Below are positions 1 through 6,010 of a stretch of DNA of 6,826 nt, piece by piece. The stretch covers positions 1 through 6,826 of the forward strand of contig JALQWO010000092.1 in assembly GCA_023258655.1 (NCBI GenBank), given 5' to 3'. Position 1 is the first letter of the stretch. The number at the start of each line of letters is the position of its first letter. Position numbers and translations under genes: made by a program. The stretch comes from Bacteroidia bacterium (GTDB lineage Bacteria > Bacteroidota > Bacteroidia > NS11-12g > UBA955). Under the pieces are notes generated by a model that saw only the letters and a list, made by a program, of their open reading frames with translations, was not told the origin of the DNA and did no database searches.

Positions 1-1
1 A

Positions 2-712
2 GGACCGAATCAAAATTATTTGACGCCGGAGCAGCAAATTCCCACCAAGCCTTTGAGTTATCCTTGGGAGACTTGCATGACGATGGGGGGTAGTTGGAGT
101 TATGTAAAGAATGAAAAATATAAACCCTTGGATGAAATCATTTACAATTTGTGTTTGATTGTGTCGCGCGGTGGAAATTACTTGTTGAACATCGCACCGA
201 GTGAAACGGGGGAGTGGGACAGTGCCGCCTACGTGCGATTGGAGGAGATTGGGGCTTGGATGAAGGTGAATGGCGAGGCGATTTATGGGACGGAGCCCAT
301 CGCGCCCTATTCGCAGTGGAAGTACAAAGCCCAAGAGTGGATGTTTACCTCGAAATGGGAGAATGGGGAGTGGGTGGTCTATGCGATTTTGCAGGGGAAT
401 TACGACCTGGGCAAAACGGTCAATTTGGATTTGAGTGAATTGGCCAAGGTGTGGTCAGCGCGCAGGGATTCTAGTCTGTCTGCCGATATGCCGGTGAAGG
501 CTGTATCGGGCTGCAGGGCTCAGTTATTGGGATATGATGTGAAAGAGGAGAGGCTGTCAATATTGGGTGAGCAAACATTGACTTTGCCCAAGGAGGTGGC
601 CTATCAAGTCAGGAAAGTAGAATCTGTGGGGCCGCGGGGCAGTAAAATTATCCGACCGGAATCTTACCGCGACATGCCCGCGGCGATGGTTTGGAAGTTG
701 CGTTTTGAGTGA
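2..712 (+). CDS. Alpha-L-fucosidase (GH29), C-terminal part, 5' end cut by window edge
   Basis: This reading frame is open from the first bases of the window, so the gene begins upstream; 236 residues and the stop are visible. The family removes alpha-linked L-fucose from glycans, usually in the periplasm or at the cell surface in Bacteroidota. Family signatures seen near the left edge are TPEQ, then WETCMTMGGSWSY, then IVSRGGNYLLNIAPSETGEW, which match the end of the GH29 catalytic barrel. The general acid/base glutamate of GH29 normally lies in this region, but I cannot say whether it is the Glu of TPEQ or of WETC. The nucleophile Asp and any signal peptide lie outside the window. After about residue 90 the sequence becomes a beta-rich C-terminal domain (for example WVVYAILQGNYDLGKTVNLDL). 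No frameshift is seen. The gene ends before a strong two-way terminator. The family call is firm; substrate linkage is unknown. Confidence 0.93.
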   Translation, partial: GPNQNYLTPEQQIPTKPLSYPWETCMTMGGSWSYVKNEKYKPLDEIIYNLCLIVSRGGNYLLNIAPSETGEWDSAAYVRLEEIGAWMKVNGEAIYGTEPIAPYSQWKYKAQEWMFTSKWENGEWVVYAILQGNYDLGKTVNLDLSELAKVWSARRDSSLSADMPVKAVSGCRAQLLGYDVKEERLSILGEQTLTLPKEVAYQVRKVESVGPRGSKIIRPESYRDMPAAMVWKLRFE

Positions 713-750
713 TGGGGTTTGTGGGGAAAGGCATTGTTAAGACCAATATC

Positions 751-789
751 AAAAAGAAAGGCCCCGTCATCGACGAGGCCTTTCTTTTT
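751..789. terminator. Bidirectional intrinsic terminator between converging genes
   Basis: Bases 751-763 (AAAAAGAAAGGCC) are perfectly complementary to 777-789 (GGCCTTTCTTTTT). Inside this 13-bp arm there is one C/A mismatch, then four more pairs (765-768 with 772-775) closing on a 3-base loop. Read on either strand, the hairpin has an A-rich 5' side and a T-rich 3' side, so it can stop transcription from the fucosidase gene (+) and from the cold-shock gene (-). Its position, 38 bases after one stop and 15 bases after the other, fits that role. Confidence 0.9.
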
Positions 790-804
790 GAAGATGATTT
801 GTGA

Positions 805-999
805 TTATCCAGCGTTACTTACGTTCACTGCATTTAAACCTTTCTTGCCGTCTTTCAATTCGAAATTAACGGTATCGCCTTCGCGAATTTCGTCTTTCAA
901 ACCTGTAACGTGCACGAAATACTCTTGACCGTCTTCGTTGTCGATGATGAAACCATAGCCTTTGCTGTGGTTGAAGAATTTAACAGAACCTGTTTTCAT
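805..999 (-). CDS. Cold-shock domain protein (CspA family), 64 aa
   Basis: A complete small OB-fold protein that binds single-stranded RNA or DNA and acts in the cytoplasm as an RNA chaperone. The whole protein is one cold-shock domain: GSVKFFN near the start, RNP1-like KGYGFI (residues 13-18), RNP2-like YFVHV (27-31), then the GLKDEIREGDTVNFEL stretch and a KGLNAVNV end typical of Bacteroidota members. The usual aromatic surface residues are present (Phe8, Phe9, Tyr15, Phe17, Phe28). Length is normal for the family. It starts with ATG at 999, lies 132 bases downstream of the desaturase gene on the same strand, and ends before the 751-789 terminator. Family members may be cold-induced or constitutive; the sequence does not decide which. 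Confidence 0.96.
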   Translation of the reverse strand: MKTGSVKFFNHSKGYGFIIDNEDGQEYFVHVTGLKDEIREGDTVNFELKDGKKGLNAVNVSNAG

Positions 1000-1036
1000 T
1001 AATTGGTATTTAAAATTTAAAATATAATTGAGTGAG

Positions 1037-1065
1037 CAAGATAAGTCCCTTTTTCAGATAAACAA
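1037..1065 (-). promoter_or_regulatory. Candidate Bacteroidota-type promoter for the cold-shock gene
   Basis: On the minus strand, TTG (1065-1063) is followed after 19 bases by TATCTTG (1043-1037), one T short of the TAnnTTTG -7 consensus. Transcription would start near 1030, leaving an AT-rich leader of about 30 bases before the ATG. That is much shorter than the long structured leader of E. coli cspA. The match is imperfect, so this is a suggestion that the gene can be transcribed apart from the desaturase. Confidence 0.35.
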
Positions 1066-1131
1066 CCTTTTGGAGAGATTAATTGAAGAAATCTATAGTG
1101 AACAGGGATAATTGGGTGTAAAATTGGCAAA

Positions 1132-2232
1132 TTATGCCGCTTCGCCCAAAGATTTCATGTAGCGGATGTGTGAACGAACAGCGTAACCAAAGGTGGGCAT
1201 CTCGTTGTATTTCACGTTGTACTTTTCACACAAGGGTACCAATATTTTGTTCAAGGCTGGGTAATGAACATGGCTAATGCTAGGGAACAAATGGTGTTCG
1301 GTTTGGAAGTTCAATCCACCCATGAACCAAGTGGCAAACGCCGATTTGGTGGAGAAGTTATTGGTGGTTACTACTTGGTGAATGGCCCATTCGTTGGGAA
1401 TGCGTTCGCCACTCATGTTGTATTCAACCCCATCTTCGAAATGGGTGGTTTCCACGGCGTGTGCCAATTGGAATACCAAGCTCAACACGATACCCATGGA
1501 AATCTGCATCGCCATGTAGCACACCAAGCCCCATCCGATACCCAAGAAATATAAGGGCGCTACCACATAAATCAAGGTGTAGCCAATTTTTGCTGTCCAG
1601 AAGATCACATGCTCAGAAAAAGACATTTTGGGCATGGGTTGTTCATTGACAGCGCGGTTGAAGTATTTCATGAAATCGTTGGCATACATCCAGAAGATGA
1701 TGGAGATGCCGTAAAGGAAGAACATGTAGAGGTGTTGATTCTTGTGGTAAGGTTTGAATGGCTGCGATTCGCAGTGGCGCAAAATAGGTGCTTTGGCAAT
1801 ATCATCGTCGAGGCCATCCACGTTGGTCCAAGTATGGTGCAATGTATTGTGTTTAAACTTCCAAATGAAGGCATGACTTCCCATCAAGCCCAATGAATTG
1901 CCGAACAATTTGTTTACCCAGCCTTTGGAGGAGAAAGCGCCGTGACAGGCATCATGCATCACGTTGAATCCTGTGAAGGTATGCATTTGACCAATCAGCA
2001 TGAACAGTAAAATGCTGCCCCAAATGGGCATGGGAATTCCCACTGCAGGGATATTCAACGCCAGCACCACCAAAACAGGCGTTAAAATGAGCGCAAAGGC
2101 GGTTTTACTCCACAACAACCAGTTTCCATTTTTAGAAATTTTGTTTGTGGTGAAGTATGCGTCTACCTGGGTTCTTAATTCGTTGAAGAAATCGTTGCCG
2201 TTGTTGGCGAATTGTACTGGTTTGGTTGCCAT
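1132..2232 (-). CDS. Membrane fatty acid desaturase (acyl-lipid/acyl-CoA type), 366 aa
   Basis: An integral membrane di-iron enzyme that introduces a double bond into fatty acyl chains, using oxygen and electrons from an external donor. All three histidine boxes are seen: HDACH (residues 93-97), HNTLHH (128-133) and QTEHH (310-314). An extra His-rich stretch, QLAHAVETTHF, lies at about 255-265. Hydrophobic segments at about 44-62, 68-90, 168-185, 213-231 and 233-257 fit the family's membrane topology. A Gln-headed third box is typical of front-end and linoleoyl-CoA-type desaturases, but the cytochrome b5 domain often fused to those is absent. Position specificity cannot be read from sequence. 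I start at ATG 2232; the frame extends two codons further to a TTG, which is unlikely. The gene lies 77 bases after the beta-barrel gene and before the cold-shock gene, all on one strand. Low-temperature control is plausible but not shown. Confidence 0.95.
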   Translation of the reverse strand: MATKPVQFANNGNDFFNELRTQVDAYFTTNKISKNGNWLLWSKTAFALILTPVLVVLALNIPAVGIPMPIWGSILLFMLIGQMHTFTGFNVMHDACHGAFSSKGWVNKLFGNSLGLMGSHAFIWKFKHNTLHHTWTNVDGLDDDIAKAPILRHCESQPFKPYHKNQHLYMFFLYGISIIFWMYANDFMKYFNRAVNEQPMPKMSFSEHVIFWTAKIGYTLIYVVAPLYFLGIGWGLVCYMAMQISMGIVLSLVFQLAHAVETTHFEDGVEYNMSGERIPNEWAIHQVVTTNNFSTKSAFATWFMGGLNFQTEHHLFPSISHVHYPALNKILVPLCEKYNVKYNEMPTFGYAVRSHIRYMKSLGEAA

Positions 2233-2254
2233 AATCAATGTATCAAATTACGGC

Positions 2255-2262
2255 CAAATATG
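2255..2262 (-). promoter_or_regulatory. Weak candidate -7 box upstream of the desaturase
   Basis: On the minus strand CATATTTG matches TAnnTTTG at all fixed positions but the first, 22 bases before the ATG. No good TTG element lies 19-21 bases further upstream. A second near match, TAATTTGA (2250-2243), is even closer to the start. The 77-base gap also has no clear terminator for the upstream beta-barrel gene, so read-through is possible. Confidence 0.22.
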
Positions 2263-2309
2263 TCAAAAAAATAGCATTCCACCATCACTTAGTGTAAAAA
2301 ACACACGAA

Positions 2310-2996
2310 TTAGAAGGCAATTCCTAAACGAATTCCTGGATTTGCGATCAAGGTGAGACCGAAATTCTTACCCATAGGTACGTTTCGGTTGTCTACGTTT
2401 GTGCCATTGTTGGTGATGGTAACAGCACTTTCTCCATATTGTTGATACATAATGCCATAGCCAACCTCTGCCCCGATGAAAATTTGTTTTCCCAAATAGA
2501 AATCAATCCCGGCGAAAGCATTGGCACCCACTGAAAAGGCCTTCTTGGTGGTGGTATTGAAATTTCCTCCATTGGAAAAGGTTTGTCCGTTGGTGGAATT
2601 CGTCAAATTGTATTCATAAAAGGCTTTGCCTATCACACACTCCAAGCCCCAGTAGGGTGAAAGTCGATCCGTACCACTGAGGTGTTTCTCAAATCCTGGT
2701 GCAATAAAAATGCTTCCTTCTTTGATGCTACGCTCCATGTTTCCTTGGGTACCTACGATCACGGTGGTTTCATTGTTTTTGGTGGCAAGCATTCTCATGC
2801 GCAGTGCTTGTTGATCGCCGGTAAATTTCCGAACCTTGATGTCGTTGAGTCCCAAACGCAAAAAACTGCTGCCCGTCTGGGCATAAAAAGTTGCCTCGGT
2901 ACTCCAGTTGCCCGCTTGCGGTTTGAATTTGGGTGTGGTTTGGGCGCTTACCCAAGTGGCTGAAAGGACAGTGAATGCGAAAAACAACGACTTCAT
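2310..2996 (-). CDS. Exported outer-membrane beta-barrel protein, 228 aa, function unknown
   Basis: The protein starts MKSLFFAFTVLSATWVSA followed by Gln, a clear type I signal peptide with cleavage predicted after Ala18. The rest is made of alternating polar and hydrophobic segments rich in Gly and aromatics, for example SPYWGLECVIGKAFYEYNL and AFAGIDFYLGKQIFIGAEVGYGIMY. It ends NPGIRLGIAF, with the terminal Phe expected of a last strand recognised by the BAM complex. This pattern and the length fit the small barrel proteins common in Bacteroidota, probably with about eight strands. No enzyme motif is seen, so a ligand or role cannot be assigned. Asn/Gly/Thr-rich stretches such as NLTNSTNGQTFSNGGNFNTTT look like extracellular loops. 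It diverges from a second exported barrel-like gene across 93 bases, and the desaturase gene follows it on the same strand. Confidence 0.82.
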   Translation of the reverse strand: MKSLFFAFTVLSATWVSAQTTPKFKPQAGNWSTEATFYAQTGSSFLRLGLNDIKVRKFTGDQQALRMRMLATKNNETTVIVGTQGNMERSIKEGSIFIAPGFEKHLSGTDRLSPYWGLECVIGKAFYEYNLTNSTNGQTFSNGGNFNTTTKKAFSVGANAFAGIDFYLGKQIFIGAEVGYGIMYQQYGESAVTITNNGTNVDNRNVPMGKNFGLTLIANPGIRLGIAF

Positions 2997-3004
2997 GATT
3001 CGAA

Positions 3005-3012
3005 TATCTTTG
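3005..3012 (+). promoter_or_regulatory. Candidate -7 box (TATCTTTG) for the 3090 gene
   Basis: TATCTTTG is an exact match to the Bacteroidota TAnnTTTG -7 element and points right, toward the gene starting at 3090. It would give a leader of about 70 bases. No TTG or TTTG is found 19-21 bases upstream, where the sequence is A-rich and falls in the start of the divergent gene. An exact -7 box without a -33 element is only moderate evidence. Confidence 0.4.
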
Positions 3013-3070
3013 GTTTGGGGCGAATTATTGATAAGACAGGGGGATAAAGTTGTGGACAGGCTTCAAGGCA

Positions 3071-3080
3071 GAAAGGAGAA
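3071..3080 (+). promoter_or_regulatory. Shine-Dalgarno-like ribosome binding site deciding a GTG start
   Basis: The stretch GAAAGGAGAA contains AGGAG, ending about 10 bases before the GTG at 3090. Strong Shine-Dalgarno sites are uncommon in Bacteroidota. Here it supports GTG 3090 over the ATG at 3117, which would remove most of the signal peptide's N-region. Confidence 0.55.
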
Positions 3081-3089
3081 CTTTGCCTT

Positions 3090-3758
3090 GTGAACGCAAA
3101 ATCCTGGGTTTTGGTGATGGTCTTTGTTTGTACAACGCCGCTGGCAATGGCACAATCCGAAGATTTGTCCACCGATACACCCATGGATACGATGCCGTGG
3201 AACTTGAGAGACAGTATCACCATGGCTTTGGCGCAGACCCCTTCTTACAGCATGTGGTTTGATTCGCGCAATTCCTTCATCTCTGCAGACCCGGTCAATG
3301 TTTTTGGATTGCGTTATGGATTGAGTTGGGGTAAAATTTCTGCGTACACGGGTTATTATTTCACTTCGTACAAACAAGCCAATGGCAAGGATTCTGTGCA
3401 ATACAAGTTCAATTACTTGAGCAGTACGTATGAGTATCGTTTTTACAAGACACATCGATTTTCGTTGACGGGTTTTGCCCAATTGGGCGGCGGGATTCGC
3501 ACGGTGGATCATCTCACCAACGACAATATTGCCAACAAACAACAGTTTTTCATGCCCATTGAATTTGGGGCCTATGGTTCGGTGCGATTCCTCCGTTATT
3601 TTGGGGTGGGTGGGGGTTTGGGTACTCGTATTGCCCTATTCCCAGGAGGCCGGAATTTCTCAGGTCCGATTTATTACATTGGATTCACCGCGTTCCCATG
3701 GACCTTCTATGAGGATGTTCGCAGTAAGGCCAAAAAGCATGGCATGAATTTGCCCTGA
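3090..3758 (+). CDS. Exported, probably outer-membrane beta-barrel protein, 222 aa, function unknown
   Basis: Starting at GTG 3090, the protein begins with a Lys-containing N-region and a hydrophobic core and ends its signal peptide at AMA, with cleavage predicted between Ala21 and Gln22. The Cys at residue 14 is not in a lipobox, so this is not a lipoprotein. After a low-complexity acidic/Thr/Met linker come several amphipathic strand-like segments separated by short turns: FGLRYGLSWGKISAYTGYYF, FNYLSSTYEYRFYKTH, RFSLTGFAQLGGGIRTV, FGAYGSVRFLRYFGVGGGLG and GPIYYIGFTAFPWTFY. This suggests a small barrel, but there is no terminal aromatic residue; a basic tail (RSKAKKHGMNLP) follows the last strand. 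No catalytic motif is seen. It shows no obvious sequence kinship with the divergent neighbour at 2310-2996 beyond general barrel character. Convergent with the lipoprotein gene, 38 bases away. Confidence 0.75.
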   Translation: MNAKSWVLVMVFVCTTPLAMAQSEDLSTDTPMDTMPWNLRDSITMALAQTPSYSMWFDSRNSFISADPVNVFGLRYGLSWGKISAYTGYYFTSYKQANGKDSVQYKFNYLSSTYEYRFYKTHRFSLTGFAQLGGGIRTVDHLTNDNIANKQQFFMPIEFGAYGSVRFLRYFGVGGGLGTRIALFPGGRNFSGPIYYIGFTAFPWTFYEDVRSKAKKHGMNLP

Positions 3759-3796
3759 CCCGATGCTCGCTCGGCAGTGATTCACAGAGCCTGAAA

Positions 3797-5614
3797 CTAC
3801 TTCTTTTCGGTCGCCGATTTTTGGGCGCGTTCCTCATCGAGATGTTTCAAGAACTCCACCATTTTATCTACATCGATGCGGTTGGCCACAATTTTTCGAT
3901 CTGCATCCAATACATATATTGTTGGCGAAGCAACCACGTAATAGCTGTATAATGCATCGGCATATTTCTGGCTTTGCACTTCGCCCCGAATCAAATGGGT
4001 GAAGCCTTGGGTCTCTGGATGGGCATTGTAATACTCTTCCCATTCTTTCTTTTTGTCGCCACTCGCCAAAGCAATCACTTTCCAGCCTTTGTCTTTGTTG
4101 GCCTCATAGATTTTTGCCAATTTGGGCATTACCTCTTTGCAATGTCCACAAGTGGGGTCCCAGAAAATCATCACCACGTAGGGGCCGCGGATTTTTTGGG
4201 TATTTACCCAGTTGCCTTTGATGTCCTTCAGCTCCAGTTCTGGAGCCGTTTCCCCAATGAGGGTATGGGCTCTGCGGAAGGCATTTTCACACATTTTGTT
4301 GATCGTGGCACTATCTACCCACCAGCTTTTGCCTTGGCAGTAGGTACTCATCGCCATGCGCACAAACGCCCTGTCTAAGCCCATGATGTTGGAACTTTCA
4401 AACCGGTTTGTCAAATACCAGATGATGTATTTTTCCATCTCAATGGTATTCTTGCACTGGTCTAGCAGTTTTTCGGCCACCATCATACAACTGTCGGCAT
4501 CGGGAACGATGATTTTGTCGAAGTAGAAATCAAGACGTTGTTTCACGATGTTCACGGGCATTCTCAGCAGTCCGTCATCCCCAAAATCCATGTGGTCTAG
4601 GTAATGTTTCTTGTACCAGCGCAAGGGGAAGGAGCTGTCTTTGCTGCCATCGGACATCACAGGGTACACTTCGGGATAAGGCACGTTGATCATCGCCACC
4701 AAGAATTTCGAAAGCAAATGACCAGGGTATTTCAAAATATAGGCTGAATCATAGTTGCCTTTTTCGTTGAGGTATCGATCGCGAATGGCATTGAGGGAGT
4801 CTTTGGTGTTCTGAGGAGCCATGGAATCCGATTCTATGATTTGATCGATGGCCATCAACTTTTCAATCACGGCTACTTTGCCTTTTTGGTATTCAACAAA
4901 CGCCGCATTTTCGGTTGAACCGCTCACAGTCATTGTTTTATAGTAATCTCGCGTGCTCCAAGCAGTATCAAATTCAATTTGGAAATCGAGATCGTCATCA
5001 ATGATGAATTCGAAATAATCCCGCTTTTTGGGGAACACAAACAAATACATCCCCCGTTGTAATTTCTTGGTGCCAATGAATTGGGCAACCCCGTTTTTGT
5101 CAATGACTGCGGTATCGCGAAGGTATTTTCCGCCGATGTTGTGGTCGGCCAGAAAAACGGTATCGCCCGCGTAAATGTTGGTGATTTTGGGCGTGGCTTT
5201 TGGCGGAGTAATTGTTTTGAACTTGAAGCGAATGCTGTAATTGCCGGGTTCGCGACCATCCCAAGCGGGTGCATTTTTTAATTTGGGGTAGTTGCCAAAC
5301 ACGTTGGGCTTTACGGGCGCCGTGCGGGTGTAAGGCGTGAATTTGAGTTTGGTTTGCAATTGCTCGTTGAGCTGTTCTTCTGAGAGGTTGCCGTCGGGGT
5401 TAACAGCTGTTGCTCCAAATACAACATTGTTGCTGGCATTGACTGATTCTACCGGTGCAGATTTTGACGGAGTAACCACTGTTGGTGCTTTGTCTTTGGA
5501 TTTGTTTTTCCCTTTTTGGGCACTCAACGTTTGGGTGCTGCCGCAGGCAGCGATGACGAGGGCGAAGCAGGAAATTCCGTATACTGACCAGTTGCGCGTG
5601 AGAATCATTTTCAT
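3797..5614 (-). CDS. Lipoprotein with C-terminal thioredoxin/TlpA-like domain (CGHC), 605 aa
   Basis: The protein begins MKMILTRNW, then a hydrophobic stretch and the lipobox IAAC, with Cys24 the predicted lipidated residue. It should sit in the outer or inner membrane, facing the periplasm. A Lys/Ser/Pro/Thr-rich linker (to about residue 70) leads to a beta-rich domain at about 123-237, like the DUF4369 family. A helical region at about 235-450 resembles DUF5106. The thioredoxin-like domain at about 453-592 carries WDPTCGHC (active-site Cys489 and Cys492) and the cis-proline motif ASPTIYVLD (Pro564). CGHC, the motif of protein disulfide isomerases, suggests a thiol-disulfide exchange role; whether it oxidises, reduces or isomerises is not readable. 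I start at ATG 5614 (ATG 5608 is also possible). The frame stays open upstream to 5818, but that part is antisense to the 5672-6010 gene and would bury the signal peptide. No operon partner is in the window. Confidence 0.92.
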   Translation of the reverse strand: MKMILTRNWSVYGISCFALVIAACGSTQTLSAQKGKNKSKDKAPTVVTPSKSAPVESVNASNNVVFGATAVNPDGNLSEEQLNEQLQTKLKFTPYTRTAPVKPNVFGNYPKLKNAPAWDGREPGNYSIRFKFKTITPPKATPKITNIYAGDTVFLADHNIGGKYLRDTAVIDKNGVAQFIGTKKLQRGMYLFVFPKKRDYFEFIIDDDLDFQIEFDTAWSTRDYYKTMTVSGSTENAAFVEYQKGKVAVIEKLMAIDQIIESDSMAPQNTKDSLNAIRDRYLNEKGNYDSAYILKYPGHLLSKFLVAMINVPYPEVYPVMSDGSKDSSFPLRWYKKHYLDHMDFGDDGLLRMPVNIVKQRLDFYFDKIIVPDADSCMMVAEKLLDQCKNTIEMEKYIIWYLTNRFESSNIMGLDRAFVRMAMSTYCQGKSWWVDSATINKMCENAFRRAHTLIGETAPELELKDIKGNWVNTQKIRGPYVVMIFWDPTCGHCKEVMPKLAKIYEANKDKGWKVIALASGDKKKEWEEYYNAHPETQGFTHLIRGEVQSQKYADALYSYYVVASPTIYVLDADRKIVANRIDVDKMVEFLKHLDEERAQKSATEKK

Positions 5615-5619
5615 AGTTG

Positions 5620-5650
5620 TTGCAATCGAGTTCGAAATAGACAAATTTTG
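5620..5650 (+). promoter_or_regulatory. Candidate promoter for the alkyltransferase-like gene
   Basis: TTG (5620-5622) is followed after 20 bases by AAATTTTG (5643-5650), which matches TAnnTTTG at every fixed position except the first. Transcription would begin near 5656, about 16 bases before the ATG at 5672. The -7 box overlaps that of the opposing promoter. Confidence 0.38.
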
Positions 5651-5672
5651 TTCCAATTTTGTTGTTTGCCAA
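5642..5672 (-). promoter_or_regulatory. Candidate promoter for the thioredoxin-like lipoprotein gene
   Basis: On the minus strand, TTG (5672-5670) is followed after 20 bases by AAAATTTG (5649-5642), again a one-mismatch TAnnTTTG. Transcription would begin near 5636, about 22 bases before the ATG at 5614. The two promoters read in opposite directions through the same near-palindrome. Confidence 0.38.
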
Positions 5673-6010
5673 TGAATGACAATTCTTTTTACGAAAAGGT
5701 GTACGATGTGGTGCGATTGGTTCCTCATGGAAGGGTGACATCCTACGGCGCCATCGCCAAATATTTGGGGGCCGCGCGAAGTAGTCGTTTGGTGGGTTGG
5801 GCGATGAATGTTTCTCATGGCGTGTTACCCTCGGTTCCGGCACATCGGGTTGTGAATCGGTTGGGCATGTTGAGTGGCAAAGCACATTTTGGGGATTGTG
5901 ACGCCATGGAAGAAAAACTCAAGGCTGAGGGCATTGTTGTCGTGAACGACCAGGTTCAACACTTCGATCAAGTTTTTTGGGATCCTGAAAAGGAATTGCA
6001 AATTATTTAA
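5672..6010 (+). CDS. Alkyltransferase-like protein (MGMT-fold, no catalytic Cys), 112 aa
   Basis: This protein has the DNA-binding fold of O6-methylguanine methyltransferase. The winged-helix core is seen as VYDVVRLVPHGRVTSYGAIAKYLG. Tyr25 is at the place of the base-flipping tyrosine, and Arg39 (SSRLVGWAM) is at the arginine finger. The active-site motif PCHRV reads PAHRV (residues 56-60), so the alkyl-accepting Cys is Ala57 and the protein cannot transfer the alkyl group by the normal mechanism. Proteins of this class bind O6-alkylguanine in DNA and flag it for nucleotide excision repair. Length fits stand-alone members, which lack the N-terminal domain of Ada/Ogt. I start at ATG 5672; an in-frame TTG at 5648 adds eight unlikely residues. 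It diverges from the lipoprotein gene across 57 bases, and its end overlaps the convergent pseudouridine synthase gene by 8 bases. Confidence 0.93.
   Translation: MNDNSFYEKVYDVVRLVPHGRVTSYGAIAKYLGAARSSRLVGWAMNVSHGVLPSVPAHRVVNRLGMLSGKAHFGDCDAMEEKLKAEGIVVVNDQVQHFDQVFWDPEKELQII

Noticed and set aside
719..928. 69-codon plus-strand open frame
   Set aside because: It runs through the terminator hairpin and antisense to the cold-shock gene.
1264..1896. Several plus-strand open frames of about 60-96 codons
   Set aside because: All are antisense to the desaturase gene, whose three histidine boxes make it certain.
2287..2306. Possible terminator after the 2310-2996 gene (GTGT...ACAC on the minus strand)
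   Set aside because: The stem is four pairs only and the T-run is in the loop rather than after the stem.
3063..3542. 159-codon minus-strand open frame
   Set aside because: It lies antisense to the exported protein gene at 3090-3758, which has a signal peptide and strand pattern; the antisense product shows no motif.
3760..3774. Small hairpin CCGA...TCGG between converging genes
   Set aside because: It has only four pairs, a 7-base loop and no T-run; too weak to call a terminator.
5615..5818. N-terminal extension of the lipoprotein frame (68 extra codons)
   Set aside because: It is antisense to the alkyltransferase-like gene, has a non-protein-like composition, and would put the signal peptide and lipobox in the middle of the protein.
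5400..5885. 161-codon minus-strand open frame
   Set aside because: It overlaps the lipoprotein gene start in another frame and the alkyltransferase-like gene; its product is rich in Pro/His/Arg/Cys and has no recognisable motif.
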